Below are positions 40,316-48,640 of a stretch of 64,000 nt of DNA, one piece after another. The notes under the pieces are model-generated. The model was not told the DNA's origin and did not search any database. It saw nothing but the letters and a program-made list of their open reading frames with translations. The position numbers were made by a program, and so were the translations under genes. The stretch's first letter is position 1; every line of letters starts with the position of its first letter. Source of the stretch: Bradyrhizobium sp. WSM471. Lineage in GTDB: Bacteria > Pseudomonadota > Alphaproteobacteria > Rhizobiales > Xanthobacteraceae. The DNA lies in the NCBI RefSeq assembly GCF_000244915.1, contig NZ_CM001442.1:7182012-7246011 (forward strand), written 5' to 3'.

Positions 40316-41563
40316 TCAGCCTCTTCCCTTGGTCGGGATCTTGTTGAACGGCACGTCCTTGTCGACCCGGATGTCGCCCGGCAGGCCCAACACTCGCTCG
40401 GCAATGATGTTGCGCATGATCTCGTCGGTGCCGCCTTCGACGCGGGTACCCGGCGCGCGCAGCAGCATCGCCTGGAAACGGCCGGCGAGTTCGGAATCTT
40501 CGGGACCGCTGATCACACCGGCGGCGCCTTGCAGATCCAGCGCATAGGTCGCGACATCCTGGATCATGGAGCCCGCGACCAGCTTGCCAATGGAGTTTTC
40601 CGGTCCCGGCCGCTCGCCCTTCGACAGCGCGGAGATCGCGCGCATGCTGGTGTATTTCAGCCCGCTCGCCTTCGCGGCCCAGTTCGCCAGCTTCGCGCGC
40701 ACCGCGCGATCCTCGATTGCCGGGCCGTCGTCCAGCATCAGGCTCGAGCAATATTCGAACAGCTCGGGGAAGCCGGTCGAGACGGCCGCGCCGATCGCGC
40801 TGCGCTCGTTCATCAGCGTGGTCAGCGAGACGTTCCAGCCATCACCGACCTCGCCGAGGCGTTGATGATCGGGAATGCGAACGTTGGTGAAATAGACCTC
40901 GTTGAAATCGGAAGCGCCGCTCGCCTGCTTGATCGGCCGCACCTCGACGCCGGGGCTCTTCATGTCCAGGAAGAACATGGTAAGGCCCTTGTGCTTGGGC
41001 ACGGTCGGATCGGTGCGGGTGAGCAAAATGCCGTGGTCGGAATAGTGCGCGCCCGACGTCCAGATTTTCTGGCCGTTGATCACCCATTCGTCGCCGTCCT
41101 TCTCGGCGCGCGTGCGCAGGCCCGCAACGTCGGAGCCGCCGGCCGGTTCGGAGAACAGCTGGCACCAGACCTTTTCGCCGGAGGCGAGTGGTGGCAGATA
41201 GGCACGCTTATGCTCCTCGCGCGCGAACGCCATCATGGTCGGCCCGCACATGCCGTGGCCGATGATGAACATGCGGGATAGCTGGCCGAATGGCCCCTCT
41301 TCCTGCTGCCAGATCACACGTTCGATCGGCGACGAGCCGCGGCCACCATACTCCTTCGGCCAGTGCAGACAGGCCCACCCCGCATCGGCTTTCTTCTTTT
41401 GCCAGGCCTTTGCCACTTCCAGAATGTTGGCGTTCTTCAATTGCGTGCGGCCGAGCGAGGACTTTCGAAGCTCCTCCTCGTACTGCTTGGGTGCATTGGC
41501 CGCGATCCAGGCGCGAGCAGTGGCGCGGAATTCGGCTTCCTGCGGGGTGTCGTCGAAGTTCAT
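40316..41563 (-). CDS. Acyl-CoA dehydrogenase (paralogue 2)
   Basis: 415 residues. FDDTPQEAEFRATARAWIAA at the N-terminus, VWCQLFSEPAGGSDVAGLRT, EWVINGQKIWTSGAHYSDHG, VGDGWNVSLTTLMNERSAIG, and RVEGGTDEIMRNIIAERVLG at the C-terminus. Most of its motifs are identical to those of the gene at 38934. Glu before GGT (around residue 374) is present, unlike paralogue 1. Whether this is the catalytic base depends on an alignment with characterised families. It probably pairs with the smaller dehydrogenase at 41687. Confidence 0.93.
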   Translation of the reverse strand: MNFDDTPQEAEFRATARAWIAANAPKQYEEELRKSSLGRTQLKNANILEVAKAWQKKKADAGWACLHWPKEYGGRGSSPIERVIWQQEEGPFGQLSRMFIIGHGMCGPTMMAFAREEHKRAYLPPLASGEKVWCQLFSEPAGGSDVAGLRTRAEKDGDEWVINGQKIWTSGAHYSDHGILLTRTDPTVPKHKGLTMFFLDMKSPGVEVRPIKQASGASDFNEVYFTNVRIPDHQRLGEVGDGWNVSLTTLMNERSAIGAAVSTGFPELFEYCSSLMLDDGPAIEDRAVRAKLANWAAKASGLKYTSMRAISALSKGERPGPENSIGKLVAGSMIQDVATYALDLQGAAGVISGPEDSELAGRFQAMLLRAPGTRVEGGTDEIMRNIIAERVLGLPGDIRVDKDVPFNKIPTKGRG

Positions 41564-41580
41564 GGTGTCTCTCTTCTTCC

Positions 41581-41679
41581 GTCATTCCGGGGCGATGCGA
41601 AGCATCGAACCCGGAATCCAGAGGTTATCGACTCATTTCGAGATTCCGGGTTCGCCGCGTTGCGGCGCCCCGGAATGAC
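41581..41679. repeat. Intergenic palindromic repeat, family F (GTCATTCCGGGG...CCCCGGAATGAC)
   Basis: Outer arms GTCATTCCGGGGCG and CGCCCCGGAATGAC, inner arms CCCGGAATCC and GATTCCGGG. Relatives occur at 53396-53498 and 54330-54431. Confidence 0.8.
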
Positions 41680-41686
41680 GATAACG

Positions 41687-42814
41687 TCACGCCGCGTTCT
41701 TCTTGCGCATGCGGTCGATCAACTGGTCTTCCCAATAGGAGAGGCTGCCGAGCCCGAGCGCCATGGCGTTGGCGCGGCGATAGTACATGTGGCAGTCGAA
41801 CTCCCAGGTGAAACCCATGCCGCCGTGAACCTGGATGTTGTTCTTGGCGCAGTGCTGGAACGCCTTCGTCGCGCTGATGCGCGCGGCTGCAGCCGCTTCC
41901 GGCAATTCGGATGCATTGGTCGAGAGTGCCCAAGCGCCGTAATAGCTGTTGGAACGTGCCAGCGTCGCCGACACGTACATGTCCGCCAGCATGTGCTTGA
42001 CGGCCTGGAACGAGCCGATCTGTCGGCCAAAAGCAATGCGGTCGAGCGCGTAGTCGCGGCCCATCTCCAGCGCGCGGTCGGAGCCGCCCACCTGCTCGAA
42101 CGCGCACAGCACCGCGGCGCGATCGAGCACTTGAGTCAAGATGCTCCAGCCCTCGCCGGCCGCGCCCAGCGGCTCGGCCTTGCAATCCCTGAAAGTGATC
42201 TCGGCCTGCCCGCGGGTGGGATCGAGATTGGTCAGGCTTCTCACCTCGACGCCGCCGTCCTTGAGGTCGACAATGAACAAGGAGATGTCGCCGTCGCGTC
42301 CGCCCGATCCCGTGCGTGCCGCGACTACCGCGAAGTCGGCGATCGCGCCATCGGCGACCGGCTTCTTGACCCCGTTGAGCACGCCATTCGCAGCCGTCAG
42401 CTTGACGTTCTTCGGTGACGGATTGCCCTTGCCCTCGAACAGCGCCAGCGTACCGATCGCCTCGCCCGAGGCAATCGCCGGCAGCCATTTCTTCTTCTGC
42501 GCGTCGCTGCCCGCGATCAGCAGCGCTTCGGCAGCGAGATAGACGGTGGAGGAAAACGGCACCGGTGCGTTCGCCCGGCCCATCTCTTCAGCGATCACGC
42601 AAAGTTCGAGATGACCCGCGCCCGCGCCGCCAAAGTCCTCCGGGATTGCGACACCGAGAAAACCCATCTCGGCGAGGCCTTTCCACAGCTCCTTGTCGTA
42701 CGGCGCCTTGCCGTCGAGAACTGCGCGCACCGCCTTGGGTGGGCACTTCTCGGCGAGGAATTTGCGCGCCTGGTCGCGGAGCTGCTTCTGGTCGTCGGAG
42801 AAATCGAAGTTCAT
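41687..42814 (-). CDS. Acyl-CoA dehydrogenase, small-subunit type
   Basis: 375 residues. Start FDFSDDQKQLRDQARKFLAE; VAIPEDFGGAGAGHLELCVI; AEPLGAAGEGWSILTQVLDR; C-terminal KNNIQVHGGMGFTWEFDCHM with YYRRANAMALG, the pattern of the shorter partner of heterodimeric dehydrogenases of cholesterol-type beta-oxidation. Its C-terminus lacks the GGTxEI motif found in the two larger paralogues. It likely contributes to an alpha2beta2 enzyme with one of them. It starts 28 bp after the ligase gene at 42842, so it is in the same operon. Confidence 0.9.
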   Translation of the reverse strand: MNFDFSDDQKQLRDQARKFLAEKCPPKAVRAVLDGKAPYDKELWKGLAEMGFLGVAIPEDFGGAGAGHLELCVIAEEMGRANAPVPFSSTVYLAAEALLIAGSDAQKKKWLPAIASGEAIGTLALFEGKGNPSPKNVKLTAANGVLNGVKKPVADGAIADFAVVAARTGSGGRDGDISLFIVDLKDGGVEVRSLTNLDPTRGQAEITFRDCKAEPLGAAGEGWSILTQVLDRAAVLCAFEQVGGSDRALEMGRDYALDRIAFGRQIGSFQAVKHMLADMYVSATLARSNSYYGAWALSTNASELPEAAAAARISATKAFQHCAKNNIQVHGGMGFTWEFDCHMYYRRANAMALGLGSLSYWEDQLIDRMRKKNAA

Positions 42815-42841
42815 GGCGCGTATCCGTGTTGATGATGTCGA

Positions 42842-44713
42842 TTACTTGAGAATGATGACGTCCTGGTCGGGCTTGTCCGCATAAAGCCGCTCCACCAGGG
42901 CGGCCCGGCGCTCCAGGCCGGCGCGCTGGTTGATGTAGCCCTTGTCGGTGAGTTCGTTGCCGTCGATCGAGGGCGGTTCCGCCATCAGCATGGCGCGCGC
43001 GATGATGCGGCTGCTGGCGCCCTCGCACTCCTTGTTGTGAGCCTCCAGCCCGCGCCTGAAGCAAGCGATCACCTCGGGATGCTTCACGGCGTCCTCAAAG
43101 CTGAGGTCGGGCCTGCCGACGAGCTGGCGGCAGGCATGCAGGTTCGGCCAGGCCAGCAGGCCGATGAAAGCGCGATCCTGCCCCGCGACCAGCGCATCAT
43201 GCACGACGGGCGTCGCGGCGGCGATCGCATCTGTACGCAGCGAGCCGACATGGACGAAGGTGCCGGTGGTCAGCTTGAAATCTTCCACCACGCGCCCGGC
43301 AAAGATGATGCCCTTCACCGGATCGGTGTCGTCGACGAAGACGCCGGCGTCACCGATGCAATAAAAACCTTCCTCGTCGAACATCTTCTTCGTCAGGTCA
43401 GGCTGGCCGAAATAGCCCGGGGTGACGTTGACGCCGCGCAGACGCAGCTCGTATTTCGAGCCGCACGGCACCATCTTCAGTTCGACCCCGGGGAACGGCA
43501 GGCCGATCAGGCCGACGCGCTCGGTGTCCCAATAGGTGCCGGTCGAGGTCGGCGCTGTCTCGGTCGAGCCCCAGCCGGTGTAGAACACGATGCGCTCGCC
43601 GGTGGTCTTCACAGCGAGGGCCTGCATGCGATCGAAGAGATCGTCAGGCAATCGCGCGCCGCCATAGGCCATGATCGAGAGGTTTTTGAAGAAGGATCGG
43701 CACAGCGCGTCGTCCTTCTCCATGGCGGCGGCGAGCGCGGCATAGCCGGCGGGCACATTGGCGTAATAGGTCGGCGAGATCTCGCGCAGATTCCGGAGAG
43801 TTTCCTCGAATTGGCCCGGCATCGGCCGGCCGTCATCGATATAGAGCGTGCCGCCGTCGACCAGGATCGGGTGGAACGCCGCGTTGCCGCCCATGGTGTG
43901 GTTCCAGGGCATCCAGTCCAGCATGGTCGAGATCGGACCGCTGGGATCGCGCGGCCGCACCTGCATCATCATCGCCGCATTGGCGCACATCATCACTTGC
44001 GTGTTGATGACGGCCTTGGGCATGCCGGTCGAGCCTGACGTGAACAGCAGTTTGCCGACGGTCTCAGGCGTGATCTTCGCGATCGACGCTTCGACATCGG
44101 CAGTCACGGCTGTCGCCGCGAGCTCGGCGAAGCTGACGCTCTCGATGCCCTCGCAGGGCCGTAGGACATGAACGACGGTGACGCCGGTGAGATCGAGCGC
44201 TTTCAGTGCCTTCTCGAAGGTCGGGCCGTCCTGCACCATCACCACGCCGGGTTTGATCAGGTCGAACAAATATTTCAGCTTGACGTGATCATGGCTCATC
44301 AAGGAGTAGGCCGGCGAGACCGGCGCGGCCGGGACGCGCGCCTGCATCGCCGCCTGCGTCATCAGCGCGTGCTCGATCGAATTGCCGGAGAGGATCGTGA
44401 CCGGGCGGCCGTCGAGCGCAAGATTGAGCAGGCCTTGCGTCAGCGCATCCACGGTGCGCTTGGCCTCCCCATAGGACACCTTACGCCATTCGCGGTTAGG
44501 GCCGCCGCGCTGGGCAAGCCAGATCCGCTCGGGCGCTTCCCTCGCCCATTTCGCCAGTGAAGCCGGGATATGCTTCTCGTAGGTCTGCAGCGGGATGCGC
44601 GACTTCAGCACCACCGTGCCGTCGTCGCGGCGCTCGACATCGATGTCGCGCGCCAGCCACTCGACCTTGCGAAAGGCGGGCTTCGTCATCACCGCCGCCG
44701 CGCTTCCACTCAT
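42842..44713 (-). CDS. AMP-dependent CoA ligase (feruloyl-CoA synthase-like)
   Basis: 623 residues. Long N-terminal region (KVEWLARDIDVERRDDGTVV, SRIPLQTYEKHIPASLAKWA) typical of feruloyl-CoA synthase-type ligases, then KLLFTSGSTGMPKAVINTQV (about 223), TMLDWMPWNHTMGGNAAFHP, ERIVFYTGWGSTETAPTSTG and GIIFAGRVVEDFKLTTGTFV. It activates an aryl- or acyl-carboxylate to the CoA thioester, entering the beta-oxidation genes that surround it. Feruloyl-CoA synthase activity is not certain, since the typical hydratase-lyase for that route is not recognised nearby. Confidence 0.88.
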   Translation of the reverse strand: MSGSAAAVMTKPAFRKVEWLARDIDVERRDDGTVVLKSRIPLQTYEKHIPASLAKWAREAPERIWLAQRGGPNREWRKVSYGEAKRTVDALTQGLLNLALDGRPVTILSGNSIEHALMTQAAMQARVPAAPVSPAYSLMSHDHVKLKYLFDLIKPGVVMVQDGPTFEKALKALDLTGVTVVHVLRPCEGIESVSFAELAATAVTADVEASIAKITPETVGKLLFTSGSTGMPKAVINTQVMMCANAAMMMQVRPRDPSGPISTMLDWMPWNHTMGGNAAFHPILVDGGTLYIDDGRPMPGQFEETLRNLREISPTYYANVPAGYAALAAAMEKDDALCRSFFKNLSIMAYGGARLPDDLFDRMQALAVKTTGERIVFYTGWGSTETAPTSTGTYWDTERVGLIGLPFPGVELKMVPCGSKYELRLRGVNVTPGYFGQPDLTKKMFDEEGFYCIGDAGVFVDDTDPVKGIIFAGRVVEDFKLTTGTFVHVGSLRTDAIAAATPVVHDALVAGQDRAFIGLLAWPNLHACRQLVGRPDLSFEDAVKHPEVIACFRRGLEAHNKECEGASSRIIARAMLMAEPPSIDGNELTDKGYINQRAGLERRAALVERLYADKPDQDVIILK

Positions 44714-44756
44714 TGTGCGTCTCCCGGAATTTCTTGTCCTTTACGGATCTTCATTG

Positions 44757-45563
44757 TCAGCGCCTGATATAGACAGGCTTTCGCTTCTCAAGGAAGGCCC
44801 TGATGCCTTCCGAAAATTCCTCGGAGCGGCTGCACAGGACCTGGTTGCGATCCTCCATCGCGATCACGGCTTCCAGCGATCCGGCATCGACGCTCATGTT
44901 GAGACATTCCTTGGACAGGCGCAGACCCACGGGCGAGGCCGTGATCATCGCGTCGACATAGGGTTCGGCGGCGTCATCGAGCTTGTCCTCGTCAACGACC
45001 TCGGAGACCAGCCCGACCGCGAGCGCCCGCTCGGCGCCGATGAAGCGTCCTGTGAGGATCAGCTCCGAGGCGATGGAGACACCGACCAGGCGTGGCAGGA
45101 AATAGCTGGTGCCGATGTCGCAGCCGCCAAGGCCGAGCTTGATGAAGGCGCAGTTCATCCGCGCCGATCGCGTCGCGACGCGGATATCGGAGGCGAGCGC
45201 CAGCGCAAAGCCGCCGCCGGCCGCCGCGCCCTGTACCAGTGCGAGGATCGGCTGCGGACATCGGCGCATCAGCATCACGATGTCGGCGATGCGCCGCTGC
45301 GAATCCAGCGACTCGGTGACACCAGGCGGCTCCTGCTGCCCGGCACGACGTTGCATCGCCGCCTTGAGATCGAGACCCGCGCAAAAATTCTTGCCGGCGC
45401 CCTTCAGCACCACGACGCGCGTGTCGCGGTTGCGCTGGAGGCCCTGGAAGTAGACGTTGAGCGCGTCGATCAGCGCAGGATCGAGCGCGTTGAGGTGTTC
45501 GGGACGATTGAGCGTCACCGTGTCGACGCCGTCGTTGTGCTCGATCAGCAGCGGTTGGGACAT
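44757..45563 (-). CDS. Crotonase-fold protein (enoyl-CoA hydratase/isomerase family)
   Basis: 268 residues from ATG at 45563. VDTVTLNRPEHLNALDPALI and KNFCAGLDLKAAMQRRAGQQ show the CoA-binding fold; the oxyanion loop is AGLDLKA and AAAGGGFALALASDIRVATR. At the two places where classical hydratases carry catalytic Glu (GGCEL and QPEI), this protein has Ala (GGFALAL) and Ile/Lys (AFIKLGL). It keeps an Asp in LGLGGCDIGTSYFLPRLV, comparable to dienoyl-CoA isomerases. So it may isomerise, hydrolyse or act as a non-classical hydratase. It follows the ligase gene with a 43-bp gap on the other side. Confidence 0.85.
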   Translation of the reverse strand: MSQPLLIEHNDGVDTVTLNRPEHLNALDPALIDALNVYFQGLQRNRDTRVVVLKGAGKNFCAGLDLKAAMQRRAGQQEPPGVTESLDSQRRIADIVMLMRRCPQPILALVQGAAAGGGFALALASDIRVATRSARMNCAFIKLGLGGCDIGTSYFLPRLVGVSIASELILTGRFIGAERALAVGLVSEVVDEDKLDDAAEPYVDAMITASPVGLRLSKECLNMSVDAGSLEAVIAMEDRNQVLCSRSEEFSEGIRAFLEKRKPVYIRR

Positions 45564-45606
45564 GAGGCGCCTCGTGCTTGCCGCCATTGGCGGTGCCGAT
45601 TGCTGC

Positions 45607-45750
45607 GCCCTCTCCCCTTGTGGGAGAGGGCATGTACGCTGTGAGCCCGGAAGTCGCTTGGGTGAGGGGTCTGTCTCCGGGTGAGATCGTGGAGAGAACC
45701 CCTCATCCGTTGCGCTACGCGCGCCACCTTCTCCCACAAGGGGAGAAGGG
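45607..45750. repeat. Intergenic palindromic repeat, family A
   Basis: Starts with GCCCTCTCCCCTTGTGGGAG and ends with CTTCTCCCACAAGGGGAGAA, a relative of the element at 684-828. It separates the crotonase gene from the SDR gene. Confidence 0.75.
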
Positions 45751-45758
45751 AGGAAGAG

Positions 45759-46517
45759 CTACCGCGGCGCCATGCGGATCGCGCCGTCGAGGCGGATGGT
45801 TTCGCCGTTGAGCATCGGGTTCTCGACGATATGCACGGCCAGCGAGCCGTATTCATTGGCATCGCCAAGGCGCGCGGGATGCGGCACCTGGGCCCCTAAG
45901 CTCTTGCGGGCCTCTTCGTTCAGACCCATCAGCAGCGGCGTCAGGAACAGGCCGGGCGCGATGGTGTTGACGCGGATCTTCTGGCTCGCGAGGTCGCGCG
46001 CGGCCGGCAGCGTGAGACCGACGACGCCGCCCTTCGACGCTGCATAAGCGATCTGGCCGATCTGGCCTTCGTAAGCCGCGACCGACGCCGTGTTGACGAT
46101 GACGCCGCGTTCTTCACCGACCGGCTCGATCGTGACGAGACGCTCGGCGAAAAGCCGCAGGCAGTTGAAGGTGCCGATCAAATTGACGTTGATGATGCGC
46201 GCGAACTTTTCCAGCGGGTAGACGCCGTCGCGGCCGACGATGCGCTGCGAGCCGCCGATGCCGGCGCAGTTCATCAGCACGCGCGCGACGCCGTGCGCGG
46301 CTTCCGCCTTGGCGATCGCCGCCTTGATCTGCTCCTCGCTGGTGACATCGGCGTGAAGCGCGATGCCCTTCACTTCGGCGGCAACCTTCTCGGCGTTTTC
46401 CTTGCTCTGATCGATCACGCCGATCTTGGCGCCCTTGGCGGCCATGGCGCGGGCGGTCGCGGCACCAAGGCCCGAACCACCGCCGGTGATGAGAACGGCA
46501 ACGTCTTTCAACTGCAT
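45759..46517 (-). CDS. Short-chain dehydrogenase (3-hydroxyacyl-CoA dehydrogenase type II-like)
   Basis: 252 residues. VAVLITGGGSGLGAATARAM (GGxSGLG), then AKIGVIDQSKENAEKVAAEV, NCAGIGGSQRIVGRDGVYPL, GVIVNTASVAAYEGQIGQIA (Ser), AYAASKGGVVGLTLPAARDL (Y-x-x-x-K) and TIAPGLFLTPLLMGL. It resembles HSD17B10/3-hydroxy-2-methylbutyryl-CoA dehydrogenase, which oxidises 3-hydroxyacyl-CoA with NAD+. It suits the third step of the beta-oxidation encoded around it. There is an 8-bp gap to the family A repeat. Confidence 0.92.
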   Translation of the reverse strand: MQLKDVAVLITGGGSGLGAATARAMAAKGAKIGVIDQSKENAEKVAAEVKGIALHADVTSEEQIKAAIAKAEAAHGVARVLMNCAGIGGSQRIVGRDGVYPLEKFARIINVNLIGTFNCLRLFAERLVTIEPVGEERGVIVNTASVAAYEGQIGQIAYAASKGGVVGLTLPAARDLASQKIRVNTIAPGLFLTPLLMGLNEEARKSLGAQVPHPARLGDANEYGSLAVHIVENPMLNGETIRLDGAIRMAPR

Positions 46518-46583
46518 CGTAAGCTACCTTTCCTCTACCTTTTCCTGGGACGTTTCTTCTCTAGACTTCTGCGTTCTGGCCGG

Positions 46584-47243
46584 TCATCCGGCCGCGGCAG
46601 CTTCCTCGATATTCGTGAGAATGCCGCCGCAGATCAGCGTTTCCATGTGCTTGATGTATTGTCGGCAGACGTCGTCGGTGACCGGGCCGACGCCCGTCGC
46701 GCGCGACATCGCGTGCCGGCCGAAGAACAAGTGATCGCAGGCGCCGATCAGGCTGGTGTAGAACAGCACCGGATCGGTGGCGCGGAATTCGCCCTGACTG
46801 ACGCCTTCGGCGAGCAGGCGGCGATGGAAATCCAGCAGCGGCGCGACGAAGAATTTCGAGACTTCGTCCGCGGAGCCCGCGACGCTCTCGTGCAGCAGAT
46901 AGTGGATCAGCCGGTTCATATAGGGAAACCGGTGATAGGCGCGGATGATGCCGCCGATATGCAGCTTCAGCTTCGCGGTCGGCGTGATCGGCTGCGCCAG
47001 CAGATATTCGAGATTGGACAATTCCGTCCCCGCGTCGCGCTCGAGCAGCGCCAACAGCAGGCCGTCCTTGTTGCCGAAGTGATATTTGACCAGCGCGGCG
47101 TTGGCGCCGGACTTCTGGGCGATGTCGCTCAGCGAAATCTCGATCGAGGAGCGTTCGATCATCAGCTCGCTCGCGGCCACGAGCAATTTCTCTGCCGTGG
47201 AATTCTTTCCGCTGGGGAGCCTGTTCGGTACGCTGGTCGTCAC
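46584..47243 (-). CDS. TetR family transcriptional regulator
   Basis: 219 residues from GTG at 47243; an in-frame ATG at 47303 adds 20 residues of unlikely sequence. The helix-turn-helix is AEKLLVAASELMIERSSIEI, SLSDIAQKSGANAALVKYHF and GNKDGLLLALLERD (about 16-60). The C-terminal helical ligand domain includes GGIIRAYHRFPYMNRLIHYL and FYTSLIGACDHLFFGRHAMS. It diverges from the thiolase gene across a near-palindrome (47309-47326) and probably represses the catabolic genes on both sides until an acyl-CoA ligand binds. Confidence 0.9.
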   Translation of the reverse strand: MTTSVPNRLPSGKNSTAEKLLVAASELMIERSSIEISLSDIAQKSGANAALVKYHFGNKDGLLLALLERDAGTELSNLEYLLAQPITPTAKLKLHIGGIIRAYHRFPYMNRLIHYLLHESVAGSADEVSKFFVAPLLDFHRRLLAEGVSQGEFRATDPVLFYTSLIGACDHLFFGRHAMSRATGVGPVTDDVCRQYIKHMETLICGGILTNIEEAAAAG

Positions 47244-47308
47244 GGAGATCCCTGATTTTGGCGCGAGAGCGGCCGCAGATAAGCCCAAGCAGCGCCTCCC
47301 CACAAGAG

Positions 47309-47326
47309 TTAATTGATCGATTGACT
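47309..47326. promoter_or_regulatory. TetR operator candidate (18-bp near-palindrome)
   Basis: GTTAATTGATCGATTGAC is symmetrical apart from two positions. It lies 66 bp upstream of the TetR GTG start and 70 bp upstream of the thiolase ATG. A further TGATCG/CGATCA pair spans 47315-47340. Confidence 0.65.
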
Positions 47327-47395
47327 AAACAACCGATCACCCCTTAAATCCACCCCGACAACCAACCATTCAGAATAATCCAGGGAGAAACCGAG

Positions 47396-48568
47396 ATGGC
47401 CGAGGCTTATATCGTCGCCGCTGCGCGTACCGCCGGTGGGCGCAAGGGGGGCCGCCTCGCCGGATGGCATCCGGCCGATCTCGCTGCGAAGGTGCTGGAC
47501 GAGTTGGTCGATCGCACCAAGGTCGATCCCGCTTTGGTCGAGGATGTGATCATGGGCTGCGTCATGCAGGTCGGCGAGCAGTCCAACAACGTCGCGCGCA
47601 ATGCGATCATGGCCTCGAAGCTGCCGGAGAGCGTGCCGGGCACCTCGATCGACCGCCAGTGCGGCTCCTCGCAGCAGGCGCTGCACTTCGCAGCGCAGGC
47701 CGTGATGTCCGGCGCGATGGACGTGGTGATCGCGGCCGGCGTGGAATCGATGACGCGCGTCCCTATGGGCCTGTCGTCGCAGCTTCCCGCCAAGAACGGC
47801 TTTGGCAACTACAAGAGCCCGGGCATCGAGCAGCGTTATCCGAACATCGTGTTCAGCCAGTTCACCGGCGCGGAGATGATGGCCGAGAAGTACGGCCTCT
47901 CCAAGGATGAGCTCGACGAGTACTCCTACAACAGCCATCAGCGCGCGATCGCGGCGACGCAGGCCGGCCACTTCAAGAAGGAGATCGTGCCGCTCGAGAT
48001 CACCCGCGCCGACGGCTCCAACGACACCCACCATATCGACGAGGGCATCCGTTTCGACGCCACGCTCGACGGCATCAAGGGCGTCAAGCTGATCGCGGAG
48101 AACGGCAAGCTCTCCGCGGCCAGCGCCAGCCAGATCTGCGACGGCGCCTCCGGCCTAATGGTGGTGAACGAGCGGGGCCTGAAGCAGCTCGGCGTGAAGC
48201 CGCTGGCGCGCATTCATCACATGACCATGATGGGCGGCGATCCCGTGATCATGCTCGATGCACCGCTGCACGCCACCAAACGCGCGCTGGAGAAGGCGGG
48301 CATGGGGATCGACGACATCGACCTGTTCGAGGTCAACGAGGCCTTTGCCTCGGTGCCGACCGCCTGGCTCAAGACCACCGGCGCCGATCCCGAGCGTCTC
48401 AACGTCAATGGCGGCGCCATCGCGCTCGGCCATCCGCTCGGCGGCTCCGGCACCAAGCTGATGACGACCCTGGTGCATGCCCTGCATCAGCGCGGCAAGC
48501 GTTACGGCTTGCAGACCATGTGCGAGGGTGGCGGCATGGCGAACGTGACGATCGTGGAGCGGCTGTAA
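47396..48568 (+). CDS. Acetyl-CoA C-acyltransferase (thiolase)
   Basis: 390 residues. The first Cys is C89 in TSIDRQCGSSQQALHFAAQA, the His is in NVNGGAIALGHPLGGSGTKL (about 348), and the second Cys is in LQTMCEGGGMANVTIVERL. VIMGCVMQVGEQSNNVARNA and KNGFGNYKSPGIEQRYPN fit the FadA-like degradative subgroup. It cleaves 3-ketoacyl-CoA, the last step of beta-oxidation. CCAGGGAGAAACCGAG precedes the ATG. Directly downstream is a second acyl-CoA ligase. Confidence 0.94.
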   Translation: MAEAYIVAAARTAGGRKGGRLAGWHPADLAAKVLDELVDRTKVDPALVEDVIMGCVMQVGEQSNNVARNAIMASKLPESVPGTSIDRQCGSSQQALHFAAQAVMSGAMDVVIAAGVESMTRVPMGLSSQLPAKNGFGNYKSPGIEQRYPNIVFSQFTGAEMMAEKYGLSKDELDEYSYNSHQRAIAATQAGHFKKEIVPLEITRADGSNDTHHIDEGIRFDATLDGIKGVKLIAENGKLSAASASQICDGASGLMVVNERGLKQLGVKPLARIHHMTMMGGDPVIMLDAPLHATKRALEKAGMGIDDIDLFEVNEAFASVPTAWLKTTGADPERLNVNGGAIALGHPLGGSGTKLMTTLVHALHQRGKRYGLQTMCEGGGMANVTIVERL

Positions 48569-48582
48569 GCTGCTGCCGCATT

Positions 48583-48620
48583 AAAGGTGTAGTCCCGGCG
48601 AAGGCCGGGATGACACCTTT
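48583..48620 (+). terminator. Hairpin between thiolase and ligase genes
   Basis: AAAGGTGT, TCCCGGC, then GAAG loop, GCCGGGA and ACACCTTT with a 2-nt internal mismatch; followed by CTTG. It may act as a partial terminator or a Bradyrhizobium mini-repeat. Confidence 0.55.
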
Positions 48621-48640
48621 CTTGTTGAGAGATTTCGACC

